Source of the DNA: Sarcophilus harrisii
Lineage: Eukaryota; Chordata; Mammalia; Dasyuromorphia; Dasyuridae
Assembly: GCF_902635505.1 (NCBI RefSeq)
Contig: NC_045429.1
Location: 425,285,669 to 425,349,668 of the forward strand
Direction: 5' to 3'
Length of the DNA stretch: 64,000 nucleotides
The notes under the pieces: generated by a model
What the model saw: the letters and a program-made list of their open reading frames with translations, nothing else
Database searches by the model: none
Told to the model about the DNA's origin: nothing
Shown: positions 44,660 through 57,578 of the stretch, piece by piece
Position numbering within the stretch: position 1 is the first letter of the stretch
How the letters are laid out: the number at the start of each line of letters is the position of its first letter
Position numbers and translations under genes: made by a program

Positions 44660-45470
44660 GACTAAATTGTAGAAGTCATAAACTCTGGAAGATCCTACCT
44701 AGTTGAAAGGGTTTCAGTGATAGACTGTCACTGTCATAGTGTAAGTCCAAAAAGTTGTCACCAGAAGATGATGACTTTTTTTTAACATGACAATTTACAT
44801 ATGCTAGGATCTCAGTCTGCCATGATCTTGCTAGATCTAGTGGAGAGTATATATCCATGTTACTGAAATCATGATTCCTTAACAGAAACTGAACATTTTA
44901 ACTATCTCTCTCTAAAAACAACAATAATAACAAAACAAATAAACCCATCTCAAATTACTATAGATTTGGAAGTTATTTGGGTTGTTTGTTTGTTTTTAAA
45001 CTTGCATATAATTCTAGATTGAATTTTTTTTTGCTATGGTAAATGACCAAAATACTCCCCATCACTATTTTAAATGGCATGCATATTTTTTTAAGTACAA
45101 GGATTAACTCTTGTTAGAAAGAAGGTTGAGTGATCCATATCCAAATGCTCAATAAATATTATTCAGATGATTAAATGATAAAACCAGGCAAGCAGGCTCT
45201 CAACATTTTTTGAGCATTCACTGTGCACATAATATTGAAATAGATGAATGGAAAAACACAAAGACTTTCTAAACTGTGTGTTTTACTGAACTAATTCTCA
45301 AAAGCTATTATGGGGAGGGGAGAAGGGAAGGATGAAAAGATATGGCTATGTGCATATACAATTCCATATATCAATTACCATATCAGGGGTCATTTTAGTC
45401 TTTCTCTTGCCATCAAATAAGTAGGATGCCACCTAAGAGATTCAGATTCCTATTCAGGAACCCTGTTCCT
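44660..45470. other. No feature recognised
   Basis: No exon or named repeat found. Confidence 0.5.
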
Positions 45471-45471
45471 G

Positions 45472-45530
45472 ATTTATTTATTTATTTGTCTGTTTATCTA
45501 TCTATCTATTTATTTATTTGTTTATTTCTA
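45472..45530. repeat. (TTTA)n/(TCTA)n microsatellite
   Basis: Tetranucleotide units TTTA, TCTA and TTTG in tandem. Confidence 0.9.
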
Positions 45531-45534
45531 TGGA

Positions 45535-47385
45535 GGAAATTCTATAGAATCTTTCCTTTATGTTTGTTTTCCTTTTCCCCAACTCTAGTGTTTACAACAT
45601 ACAGTGGAAATGTATAATGATTCAGGGTCTATATTTGTGTCTTCTTAGATGATAAAGATTTTAAGATCTCATGCCTTGCGGTTGGTAAGGTAACAAGAAG
45701 TTCAGGATGGTTCAGAAAGGTCCTAAATAACTCATCTAATAGCAGCCTATCATAACGCCTCTAGGCAGGCTTTAGCAAACTACTAATAAGAGAGTGGAGT
45801 ATATCTTCCCAAGAATCAATTAGGAGTTAATTTGCATTTGTCTTACAATAATGCTGGATTTCAAACTTTTTAATTCTTCAAAAGAACTATGATTCCATTA
45901 ATATGTATTTCATTCCATCCTTGCAAATTTTTTGTTCATATTCTCCTGCCCATCTGCCCAACACACAAAAGCCTTCCTCTAGATTTTTTTTTTACATTCT
46001 TCTAGTACCTGTTGTACCCACATTTGCCGCCTCTAGCTTTCAGTATCCTGGCTCGCTTTCTTTCCTAATAATACATATCCTTAACAAATACTGGTTTTTC
46101 TCTTACCTTGTAATAAATGTCATTCATTTTAAGAAAATCTAGGGAGAAAAATCAAAGTGCCCTATGGCATACTTCATAGATTATTAGAAGTGCAACTCAT
46201 GTTTATAATTATCATTATCTGTTTTGAGCATGGGGTCCACTAGGACTTTTCTGGGTTTGGCCAACCTTTTGACAAGCAGTACACCAAATAGAACTGTTGG
46301 ACCAAGTAGGTAGTCTAGGGTGCAATAAGGTCAGGGAAACTCCCTTAACCTGATTATGCTCTGGGGGAAAGAATCAGGAAATGCTGACTTCATATACACA
46401 AATGGAACAATTCACATGATGACATCAATATTTCCTAGTTCCTCCTCTGGATCATAAAATTCACAAAATAGGGTGACAGATGACTGTAGTAGATAATTTT
46501 AGCCTAGAGCAATCTATTTCTCTCATTATTCTGTTTAACATTAACAGAGTGATCACTGCTGGAGGCAAGAAGGGTAGGTTCCTATTCTTAGAGAACTAAC
46601 TATACACATTCATCCTCCTCTTCATCATCAAAAGTATTTATTAAGTATTTTAGTACTTAATTTGTTTTAACAATGCAGTATTAGCTTCGGTACACAAAAT
46701 TGCAAGCTAAATATAGTCTCTAAGCAGATTTGTAAGATCTTACATTCTATTTTGGATGACACTTTGCATCACCTAAAGCCTTTCAAAAATATTTCTTTCT
46801 CTAGTGACATTTGTTCTTGAAAATGAGGCCACAGAAATGTCAAGGTAACAGTTTCTCCGGACAGAGTTTACCAAACACATCTTACCTCTATCCTCTGGAG
46901 AATGAGAAGATCATACAAGTTCATTTGGGGACATTAGGATATATAATAATAGTGTAATTAAGAGGATTAGGAATTTTGGTACAAAGAGATAAAGACTAAG
47001 AACAGATGGCATACATGCAGAAAACTAAGAAGGACTGAAGAAATTAGTATGTGACTACTTTTCTTGGGAACATCATACAAGCCAGAGAAATAATTTTTGG
47101 TTTGTTAGGAGTGAATAATTTCAAGACTCGTTTAGCTAAGCATATATATAAAAGGAAATTACTAAGCTGAGCTTTCAGAAGACTAACAAAAAGTTATTTG
47201 GAAACAAGGGTCTAAATCAAAAGAAATAAACAGTCTAATTTATTCTCATGGAAAAAATTATATATTATGTATATTGGCACAGAGATTCCAATCTTTATGG
47301 AATATTATGTTTAGTAAATTTTGATAAAAACAAATCAAACCTACTTTTACATTGACTTTCATGATAAAATCAGAATTATATTAAG
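45535..47385. other. Long unrecognised stretch
   Basis: About 1.85 kb without a named repeat I can support. No exon evidence. Part of 45.9-46.1 kb may be old L2, but this is not secure. Confidence 0.45.
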
Positions 47386-47389
47386 AATG

Positions 47390-47545
47390 AATATTTATTA
47401 AGTACCTACTATGTGTCAAGCATAGTGTGGATATTAAAGATACAAAAGCAACAGCAACAACAACAACAAATGATAAAGTCTCTGTCCTTGAGGGGCTTAT
47501 AATCTGCACACAATATGTACAAAGCAAGATAAAGCACATAGTATG
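47390..47545 (-). mobile_element. L2 LINE 3' tip
   Basis: 'tattaagtacctactatgtg' then, after a CAA-rich insert (47455-47470), 'gtctctgtccttgaggggc' and 'ttataatctgcacac', the reversed L2 3' end. Confidence 0.75.
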
Positions 47546-47549
47546 ATGA

Positions 47550-48935
47550 CTAGGGATTTTTACTGACTCCTATTTTCCCCTAATCCTACTGACTCTTTTC
47601 CAGATGGATTTTCCTATTATAAATGTTTATATTTCACTCTGGGAGTAATATCAAAGGATAATTTTCTTTATTATTTCGTTAGCCCCAACCCCCCAGCCAG
47701 ACACTGCTTTTATGGCAAAACAGATGTTTTGTGTCAGATCTATCTCTATCTGTTCTATGAGAATATTTTCTCCTTCAGTTGTTTCTTCCTAACCATATTC
47801 CCAATAAGTATGGTCTGGTAGATGTAGTGTTTAATTCTTTTTAAAAACAAGTTAAATCTTTAAAATATTGAAAGCTAAATAGACTTTCTTAATGTCCACA
47901 AAAAAAGACTTCAGGTTTTCAGGAACTAAAGGAGAAAAAATATTCAGGATTATCACTTTGGGATCCCTAGTATGGAGCATTTCAGCAACCTAAGTTCTGT
48001 CTTGACACACATCTCATGCTCCATCATCCCAAGCAGCCTCACTCCCAGAGTTGTCAACTTTTCCTCTGTGGCAATTGTTTCTATCTGCACTTCAACTCTC
48101 CCAGGTCCCCATGCCATTATGACCACATCTTTTACAGTTAATTTACCACCTTATGGTTGGTTTCTTTTGTTTGTGTAGGTCTTGGATTTTCAATGACTAC
48201 TCCCTTAAATATACCTATGTACTATCAAGATGGGATTTCCTGGCATGATGCTGGTATATGACCCTTATTTCACAGGTATACAACATCAAAGAAGATGTGC
48301 TATATGAGCTAAAAGGATATTTCAGTAGCTCAAAGTAAATATGAAGTGCCCAGATGTAGTGCCATCTCCACTCTGAATGTTCATATGGACTATTTGTGCC
48401 CAATCCGTGGTAGAGCCTTTCAAGGTCATATTGTTCTGATCAGCCATAATCACACACAATGTACCTTGCCCCCAACAAAGTGATAGCATTTTGTTCCTTT
48501 TAGGAACAAAGAAAAACAACCCACCAATTAGGAGTGGGGGTAAGGTGGATATATATTTATGTAATCAAAGGACAAGATGTTCAATCAATTAGTTTGAATC
48601 ATGGATTTTAGGCTAAAATGTCTTTGAAAGTCATGATGTAAAGTAAGATAACTATAGACTAGAAACGTGTTCTAAGTAGCTGGAGATTTCATGTTTAAAT
48701 GCAATAACCTTTGTAAGGAGAGAATCTCTTCAGACATGATTTTTTTCTTTTCTATCATTGACACACTTGTAGCTATACTCTCACAGATATTCTATTGAAC
48801 AACTGACCAATGTGATCAACCATTTAATTTGAAAATCTGACAAAAGAATAGTAATACAGGATATGTTTTAATTAGAAAATAGCCTTAATATTACATTTAT
48901 AAGCAACATAAAATTTGTTTCTGCACATTATCAAT
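47550..48935. other. Long unrecognised stretch
   Basis: No exon or named repeat found. The open frame at 47972-48178 has no family features. Confidence 0.5.
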
Positions 48936-48951
48936 TAAGAATCACTTTATA

Positions 48952-49123
48952 GTTATATTTTAATATATTTAACATCTACTGGTCATCCTGCCATCTAGGG
49001 GAGGGGGTGGGGGGGGGTAAGAGGTGAAAAATTGGAACAAGAGGTTTGGCAATTGTTAATGCTATAAAGTTACCCATGTATATATCCTGTAAATAAAAGG
49101 CTATTAAATTTAAAAAAAAAAAA
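48952..49123 (+). mobile_element. L1 3' end, very short, with target duplication
   Basis: 'tgccatctaggggagggggtgg', 'gttacccatgtatata', 'aaataaaaggctatt' and an A tail. Flanked by AAGAATCACTTTATA at 48937-48951 and 49124-49138. Confidence 0.95.
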
Positions 49124-49139
49124 AAGAATCACTTTATAT

Positions 49140-51130
49140 ACCTTTTAGAAGGAGATTTGCAAAGATAGTATGGTAATAACAATATATATTAAATATAAAT
49201 CCTCCCGAAAGTCTGTGAGACTCTCCCATGAGTACTACAAAATCCAAAGGTAAGTGACTTCGAGCTTAGAAAGCACATACAGCAAAAGGTTAACTCACAG
49301 TTCCTGGTTCCCAGAAATTCTTTTTTCTCATTCATAGGATGCTCAAGAAGATCCCCTTTATACATTGTCAATCTATATCCATTTGTTATTGGCTGCTGAT
49401 GCAAATAATCACCAACTACTGCTACGATGCTGATGAGAAAATGGGAAATCCAAAATCCAGCAGATCCTTCAAAGCTTGCAAGATCCTCATTTGGCCAAAA
49501 AGGTGAAGGTGATGAAAGAGAATGGGTAGGCAGAGATGAAAAAGACTTGGCCAAAGCTCAAATGAAGACCTCTCCTTTTATCTCAGGCAGCTCCTACTCA
49601 TTGATTCAACTAAAATACTCTGCTCACTTCAGTTTCTGAACTTCTTCAGTTCCAGTTAACTTGATGCTGTTATACAGGATTTAGTCCTTCAAAGATCATA
49701 TGTCAGTGAACTAGTTCTTTCAATTCTCTGGGATTGTATTTATCTGAGTCTAATGGCTTGAATTCAAAAAAGGACAGGTAGGTCTTCTCATACTCTTCAC
49801 TAGTAAAAATACATGTGTATATGTATTTACACGTGTCCATGTATATATAATTTACACATATTAACAGAGTAAAATATATACATATATGTGAGGAGTCTGT
49901 GGAAGTATATGTGAAATATATCCTTTCATACATATATCTCTGGCCCTATAGAGGACATGACATCTGACATGACTCCTAACCATCTTTTTCTCTCTTTAGG
50001 TTATCTAACCATCCCCAAACTGCCTTCACTATGGTAGGTCTGAGATCAAAGATTGTCTATAGGCAGCCATGTGGCTACAACTCACTTGGGATTCTAGAAG
50101 TAATTCTGCAATGAACAAAATACACATCTATACTCAAAATTGTAGCTCCTGTGTAGTTTGCTTCCCACTTACATAAATTAATCACAATAACAAAATTAAT
50201 TGTTAAACAAAACATTAAATGAAAAGACAAAAGTCATAATAATTATGACATTTACTAAATGAAAGGCAAAAGCAGGAATATACAAAGTAACATAAATAAA
50301 ACGCTACAATTTACTCATTAATGTATGTTACTCCACTATCAGTTACTCTACTACTACTTATAAAAACTTATCAGGAAAGCACTTGAGTAGAGAAATTCAT
50401 ATGTTCAATAACTCATAACTCTGGACTATAGATCGGAATAGTGATGTCCTATTTAGGAAACACTCTGTTTCTTACGATACTTCCTGGGCAAAACTGCTCC
50501 TCTTTTCATTCTACACTCTTGCAGGGCAAAGCATTCCAGTTACTAGAGTAATCTCTTATTTTGGGGATTGCTGAAATAGTGTTAAACTCTTTTAACTAAC
50601 AGCAACCTTAAGCTTGATGTCTGCAAAGCTCAGGTCTGCTCCTTTAGCTAGACATTGAGATAATGTGAGACACTCTTTCACTGAAAAGTAGTTCCCTTAA
50701 ATCCTGAGATCTGCAATGCTGTTCTCTCCTTCTTTATAGGCTTTGCAGGAATTTCCCCTCTTGAACATAAAGGGCAGAAAGGGCAATATAGGCAAGCTAT
50801 AGAGGCTTCCCATCTCTAACTGGCTATAAATTGAGCTAAAGAGCATAGGGGCCTTTCCCTCAGTCAGTACTTTATCCACAGCAAAGTATTCATCTTTTCT
50901 CCAATCAACTCTTCCAAATAGCAAACTTTACCTCCAATTAGATCAACTTCCTGAATTAACAACAGAATCTATAGTTAGCTGTTTTTCACTTTTATAACTT
51001 TTTTACTTGAAGTAGCTTCTTAGGTCCCAACAATAATCTTTAAAGTATTGAAAATAGTCATATCCTAATTAGATGTTAGGAAGTAATGCCCCTGCAGACA
51101 TATCTACCATAAGTCAGTACTTTTCTCTCT
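49140..51130. other. Long unrecognised stretch
   Basis: About 2 kb with only a TA/CA-rich imperfect repeat at about 49805-49880. The minus-strand open frame of 121 residues at 49189-49554 has no ATG-supported domain or family match I can name. It is the longest unexplained frame here, but it is probably chance. Confidence 0.4.
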
Positions 51131-51141
51131 GAGATGCTATT

Positions 51142-51284
51142 TTTTTGGGGGCTGAGACAATTGGGGTTAAGTAACTTGCCCAGGGTCACACAGCTAGGCA
51201 GTGTTAGGTATTTAAGACCAGATATGATCAGGTCCTTCTGACTTCAGGGCTGGTGCTCTATCCACTGTGCCACCTAGTTGCACC
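51142..51284 (-). mobile_element. WSINE1-type SINE
   Basis: Minus strand: head 'ggtgcaactaggtggcacag', body, 'ccaattgtctcagc', then C/A tail. Flanked by TGCTATT at 51135-51141 and 51285-51291. Confidence 0.92.
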
Positions 51285-51399
51285 TGCTATTCTTTTTCTA
51301 GCAAACAATAGAGAGGCTTCAGGAAAACAGACATAATAAATAGCATATTATTGGTAGATATGTATAAAAGTTGATTAACTGTGAATAATTCTTAATCTG

Positions 51400-52080
51400 T
51401 CTGCTCTAAAAGAGATCAAAGAAAGAAGAAAGGAACTCATATATACAAAAATATGTAGGGTAGAGCCTTTTTGTGGTGGAAAATAATTGGAAACAGAGGG
51501 GGCCCCATAATCTTTGGAATAGCTGAACAAATTATAGTACATGAATATAATGATATACTATTGTTCTATATGAAATTATGATAGGGATGATTTCAGAGAA
51601 ATTTGGGATGATTTGCATGAACTGATGCAGAGTAAAGTGAACAGAAACAGGGGAACAATCTATTAAAATTATATCATATATATTATAACTACATTATAAA
51701 ATATAAATAACTTTGAAAAATTTAAGAACTCTGATCAATGCAATGACCAATCATGATTCCATAACATCCATGTTGAAACATGCTACCCATCTCCTGTCAA
51801 TAGGACTCAAGAGTGCAGAATAAGACATATATTTTGTGACATAGTCAATGTGAGAATTTGTTTTACTTGACTACATATAATAAATATATACATATATACA
51901 CACATAATTCTTGGCTATATACATATATATATACACATACACACTGCTTGACATCTATATGCATATGTATTTGTGTATATGTGAGTGTGTATATGTTTAT
52001 TATAATAGTTTTAGTTTCCTTTTATGAAGCAGTTTTTCCCTCCAATAAGGATAAGGAAAGAAAATAGATTTTTGTTAGTT
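51400..52080 (+). mobile_element. Old L1 fragment, ORF2 C-terminus and 3' region
   Basis: 'ttttgtggtggaaaataattgg', 'ggaatagctgaacaaatta', 'gatttgcatgaactgatgcag' and 'aaagtgaacagaaacagg' match the same place in the copy at 59.65 kb. Ends in a TA/CA-rich tract (51880-51995). Confidence 0.8.
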
Positions 52081-52084
52081 GGAA

Positions 52085-53635
52085 AAAAATTAAATTACAT
52101 TACTTTATCAAAATCTAGCTGTAACATTTCCCTAGGACAATCCTCTTGCAACTTGTTTAGTCAACACTGCAGTCAAATTCATGAAAACTTGGAACAGTCC
52201 TACTTCAAACATGCTTAATGGAGTCCTCTCTTGGTTCCTCCTCTCCCTATTCAAAACCGACTGCTTCATATTGATCAGGATAATTCACAGGTTTTTACTA
52301 TTGGATGACAGCTGAGCCAAAACTCCATACAGATGCTATAAAAGAGATCATTGTCCTTCTGCCCTACTCTTCTTCACTCTGAAATACAAAGATGGCTCTC
52401 TGAGCTGTTAAAATGGTGCATTTCACCCATATCCCAAGCCTCAAGCCATGAGAGCTCATGACCTCCTAGGAAAATTGCTACTTGGGATGAATATATTCCT
52501 CCTTTTGGTGATCTCTTTCTTTTGGTACAAGGTCTTTGGAAACTTGAAAGGCAAATGGTATCTTCCCTCCCTGAGCACCTAAGCAACAGGATAATTAATG
52601 GCTACCAGAATAGTAACAACCGCAGAGGCAGATTTGCCAAAAGACAGTCAGACATGGAAAGAGAGACTACCAGAAAGAACCTATTTGGTGTTGACTAGCA
52701 TGCTTAAGAGTAATTCCAGGGAATGGAGATCCAGGTTCTTATGGAAAAGAAATGGGAATGATTAGAGTGGTGGCAACATGGTGTGGAAATGCCCCCAAAG
52801 TAGTCTGGGAGGTAGTAAAGAGTTAACAAGTGTGACAATGAGAGCCTATTTCTCTAACAGAGACTCCTAAGCTGAAGTTGGGAAAATTCTCTGGGGCGGT
52901 GAAGGACAGGGATGGGTGCAAATCATCAGCGTCACCTTCCTTAGCAAAGTACTTGGTTAGCTACCATGCTAGAAGGATAATATCAACCCAGTAAAAAATG
53001 GTATGGCACCCAAGCCCCCAGACTACCAAAGCTAATAAATCCAGAGATTGGATATTAACTCCCTTCAGCCTCTTACTTGATTCTTATAATTAGGGTTAAG
53101 TACCTAGGTCCTTAATCTTCATTCTTCACTCCTAATTAGATAATTTAGAAAATAATCTCACATTTATTCCCCCGACTCTATATAATTTTGAGCCCTGAGG
53201 GGTTTTGACTAAAGCACAGATTACCACCCCCATCCTTATCACTGTTGTCTGCTGCTTACTGCAAGTTTGGAGGTCTTACACTGAGACTGCCTCTGCTAGC
53301 AACTGTTCTTTTCATATGCCAATATGAAGCCAATTCTAACCACCTAGGCCCACAGTTAAATTTTCAGTGTGAACATTTGCATTGAAGAAACTATAATTGC
53401 TACAAATCAGGACTTGGCTTTATTGTTTTGCTAATTATCTAGATTTAAGAAAGTGTTAATAACATAGATTAAACTAAAAAGCATATGTATACATTACCCA
53501 CTCACCCTCTAGTTGAATCCAGTTGTTAAAAATTTACTGATATACCCCTATATTGCTCTATAAAGCTTGAGATAAGCAGAAGTATTTTAGAAGTCTTGGG
53601 GAATTAAATCATCAGCAGATTGGAGATTTGCTGAC
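52085..53635. other. Long unrecognised stretch
   Basis: No named repeat or exon. 'ctctatataattttgagccc' near 53175-53195 is TATA-like but stands alone. Confidence 0.45.
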
Positions 53636-53639
53636 TGCT

Positions 53640-53820
53640 AATTTTTGTTGTTCAGTAGTGTCTGGCTCTTCATGACCCTACTTGGGGTCTTCTTGGCAAA
53701 GATACTGGAGTAGTTTGCCATTTCCTTCTCTAGTTTATTTGACAGATCAGGAAACTGAGTTAAGTGACTTACACAGGGTCACATAGCTGGTCAGATTTGA
53801 ACTTGGGTCTTCCTGACTCC
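53640..53820 (-). mobile_element. tRNA-headed SINE with RTE-like tail (MAR1 type)
   Basis: Plus strand starts 'tttgttgttcagtagtgtc' (RTE-like tail reversed), then 'ggcaaagatactggagtagt', 'ctagtttatttgacagatcagg', 'gggtcacatagctgg' and 'cttgggtcttcctgactcc'. The head is truncated. Confidence 0.88.
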
Positions 53821-54008
53821 ACCTAAATAATAATAATTGTCATTTATATCGTGCATTAAGGTTTACAGAATGCTTTGTGCCCTTTATCCTATTACCCCTG
53901 GTAATTATACACAATACCCCTGGTTAAAGCTATCTCTGTGTAACCTATTGCTTTTTATTTGAATTCTCCGACACTATAAGTGAATTCTACTTACATTATT
54001 TATAATAC

Positions 54009-54038
54009 TACACACACACATACACACACACACACACA
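54009..54038. repeat. (CA)n microsatellite
   Basis: About 14 CA units with one TA interruption. Confidence 0.9.
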
Positions 54039-54039
54039 A

Positions 54040-54376
54040 AGTCTAACATGACCCGTTCCTTATGAAGCCATGTTGACTCCCTGTGAACATTGTTTTTCTT
54101 TTTGGATATTTACCTATCATCTTTTAAATTATCCTTTCTAGAATTATTCTTAGTCATATAATAATCTGACATTTGTTGGCATAAAGTTTGCAGACTGTTT
54201 TCTTTCTTTTTTTGAAAATCAGGATCGCCTTTAACCTCCTCCAATCTTGTAGTATTCTGTTTTTCACAATCTTTCAAATTTTGCTCATGATGCCTTTGTT
54301 AGTTCTTTCAGGGGCCAAGGATGTAGTTCATCTGGACTAGAGACCTTAAATTCATTGAGGATAGTCAGTATTTTCT
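54040..54376 (-). mobile_element. CR1/L3-like LINE, first part
   Basis: Plus strand 'cttatgaagccatgttgactcc', 'ttgaaaatcaggatcgcc', 'ttagttctttcaggggccaagg', 'gtagttcatctggactagag' fit the reverse of CR1-type ORF2. The copy appears to resume at about 54800. Confidence 0.65.
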
Positions 54377-54379
54377 CAC

Positions 54380-54795
54380 AATTGTAAGGCACCTACCCTG
54401 GGGGAGCTTTGCACTAAGAACCCACAGGTAGTTGTAGCCGGTGAGATGACAGTGACATCCTTGATCCGTTGAATTGATAGCAGATAAAATGTGGTGCTCT
54501 GGAGTAAGGGATACATTTGGTATATCTTCTCAACAAATATCCCTTTTGTACAAACTAATGGACATTAACTGGCTAAATAATGCTGTAATATTAAACACTG
54601 GGTCAATTATGATTTAGAGAAAATTGTAACTGTAACTGGCAATTAATATTGAGCAGAACATACTCTGATGTCCTTGGAAAAGACACTCACCATCCCCTCA
54701 AAGGGAACCTCAAAGCCTTGAGGGAAAGCATTTAGGGTATTCTGAGTACCTGACCTACTAGTTTGTATTGGGGTTGGGAGGTTAAGCCCAGAGTC
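54380..54795. other. Unidentified insert of about 420 bp within the CR1-like copy
   Basis: The sequence between the two CR1-like pieces does not fit that family. No terminal repeats or flanking duplication were found. It contains 'acctaccctgggggagctttg' at its left edge. Confidence 0.35.
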
Positions 54796-54799
54796 TAGT

Positions 54800-55105
54800 T
54801 ACACTATCTACTCTCTTATCTTGGGTACCAACAGCTTGTTAGTCGTTTTCATTCTACCATTTCCAGTGTAAATCGACACAAAATAAAAAATTAAGCAGCT
54901 CTGTCTTCTCTATTTTGTCTATTATAGATAGTCCATCTCCCTGAAGCAAAGGTCTTATCCCTTCTTTGGTACCTTCTTAGTATCCTTGGATCCTTCTTGG
55001 ATCCTCTTTTCCTTCCCAATATAGTTTTTAAAACTCTTTTTAATTCCTTTAGCTTCCACCTTCAGCATCAGCTCATTCTGAAGATTAATATTTCTGACAC
55101 TTTTT
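54800..55105 (-). mobile_element. CR1/L3-like LINE, second part
   Basis: 'cttatcttgggtaccaacag', 'aaaattaagcagctctgtcttctc', 'ctttttaattcctttagc' and 'catcagctcattctg' continue the reversed CR1 order. Confidence 0.6.
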
Positions 55106-55109
55106 AATA

Positions 55110-55975
55110 GGACCATACCATATTCTCACGTGTTTATAGAACAAAACCATAAGTAAATATTCTGAATTAACAAAAGACCTGATTTTGTAACTATATAGAT
55201 AAAATGCAAAAGCATGAATGACCACAGAATTTCTTGGATTAGAAAACCAGTTATTGGTGAAATAATTGACATTCCAGGATCTATGGCAATGACTACACCT
55301 TCCTGGCACTATGCCATTTAAATTTGTATTTAAATCAAACAGGTTTGGCAAAGTCTTCAGAGATGGTTGTTAGATAATAGCATTAGGGCAACCGATAGTG
55401 GGTGACTATGTAAATGCAGCCAATCAGGCATTAGAGAGCTAAATGTATTTAGCTATAGGGAGTACAGGATCCAGTCCTATCAATTATTTTTTTACTTTAC
55501 CATAAAGTCTTGTCATTACCAGGACTTTGAAGGGGAAAGTGGCTACAGATCTTTAAGCAAAGGCCCCCCCATATGCTTAAGATTGAGAGGAAAATGATGT
55601 TTTATACAATTCTTATTTTGAAAATATTAGCAATAGGAGGAATATCTAAGCATTTGAAATGGTGTATTCAGCAAGTTTCATGAAAAATCTACTTACTCCA
55701 GACTGATCATTTTGAAAGGGGGATAAAAGGTCTCCAACTACATTATCATAAGAAAAAACTTTCATTGGTTAAAAAAAAAACAAAAAAACCCTTAACTATA
55801 TTCAGCTTGGGGTCCATTGTCCTAGACTCAAATTCTTAGCTTCAAAGTTTTGGTAGCAGTAGGGATCCATTAGTTTCACTCCACTGCAGATTACTTCACA
55901 CCCTTGAACTGGCCCTTGGGATTGGCCTTTAGAAGGGATGTTAGAAGCAGAAATAAATCCTGCATTTAAGCACAA
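55110..55975. other. No feature recognised
   Basis: AT-rich, no named repeat, no exon evidence. The upstream edge of the L1/HAL1-like element is uncertain and could reach into this stretch. Confidence 0.4.
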
Positions 55976-55979
55976 ACAT

Positions 55980-57541
55980 AGATTATCCCTTTCATGATTC
56001 CCTGGAGAGTAGCCTAGAGGGTGAGAGTCAAGTTCCAAGAATTAGAAGCAGTTGAGCTAGCTTCCCACTATCCTTTCTCCACAAGAATCTAGAAGGTATT
56101 ATCAGACTGCTTTCTGATCAAAAAAGCCAAGAAAAAATCAGTCATTTTTTTCAGGCCACGGAGAACAAATAGAGAGGTCTGCAGATACTGGGGACAAGAT
56201 CTAACCAGGAGGTAGTATAAAACATTCCAGCACCCAGAAACTAAAATGAAGTCAAGACAGGGAACCAGGGAAAGAAGCACCAAGTCAGAAAGAGAGCTCA
56301 GGGAATTTCTAAACTAGCACTGGGTACAGGAACAAATAGAATCTGGCAGCTTTTGCCAGTTCTGAGTCACAGATCCAGGACAGAGAAGAGTAGTCTCAAG
56401 TGTGACTCTGGCTGTGAACTGAGTAAGGAACAAGTTCCAGAAATATAGCTGCATAGCTTTGCTCTCAGGAGCAGAGGAGTGACTCAGTTCTAGCCTTTAA
56501 CCTAGCGTTTGACCTTGCAGTGGAATAACTAGGTCAGGAATCTTAGAGTAAAGGGGAGTTGGCCATTCTGTCACTCACTCCAAACAGAGTCTTCCAGCAA
56601 GCTAACAATGACTAATTCTACTGAAACTTCCAAACAAGGACAGACCCATCTTGGATCAGGAACATGAAGAGCTAAATAGTCTTCCCCACTGAACCATATC
56701 ACTTTGTGAGCATGTAAACCCCAAATAGAGCTGTTAAGGTAGTAGGAAAACATAAAAAAAAAAAAAAAAAAAAGCTCAGACCAATCATCTCTGTCCCCAC
56801 TCTGCAGAATTATATAGAAAACTCAAAATCAAGTAGACTGTAAAGAATGAGCAAATAAAAAGAGACCCTCATTGAAAAAAAAAAAAAAAACTATTATGGC
56901 AATAAGAAGGTCAAGATAGAAACAGTCGAAATTTACTTACAAATATCTACAGGCAAAGTCTCAGAGAAAAAGACAGCTTGAATATAAGTTCAATAAGAAT
57001 TCCTAAAAGAGTTAAAGCAAGAGTTGCAAAGAGCTAAAAGGTTTTGTTTTTGTTTTTGTTTTTAATGAGACTAGTAGAGAAAAATATGGGAAGAAAAGTA
57101 AGAGCTAAAGAAGATATGAAAAGAGAACATCTTAGAAAAAGAGGTATAAAATCTTACTGAATAAAATAACTCCTTGAAAATTAGTTAAATGGAGACTAAT
57201 GAATGACTCCATGAAACATCAAGAAATAAAAACAAAGTCAAAAGTCTGAAGAAAATGTTAACTACCTCGGGAGAAAAAACAACTGACCTGGGAAACAGAT
57301 CAAGGAAAGATAATTTAAGAATCAATGGATCACCTGAAAGCTATGGGGGTAAAAAAAATAAAAATAAAAATAAAAAAAAAAAGCTCAGACAGCTTATTTC
57401 AAGAAAACATAAAAGAAAACTTCCCAGTTATATTACAATCAGAGGGCAAAACAAATCAAAAAAAAATTCACTAGCCATCTTCTAAAAGAAATCTCAAAAT
57501 GAAAACTCACAGCAATATTATATCAAAGTCTACAGCTCTTG

Positions 57542-57578
<37 letters not shown>

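Noticed and set aside
49189-49554. 121-residue minus-strand open frame
   Set aside because: No family features; a single frame of this length is expected by chance in 64 kb.
52680-53340. Possible second LTR with a TATA-like 'tatataa' at about 53.18 kb
   Set aside because: No TG/CA ends, polyadenylation signal or flanking duplication could be set, and it does not interrupt a known repeat.
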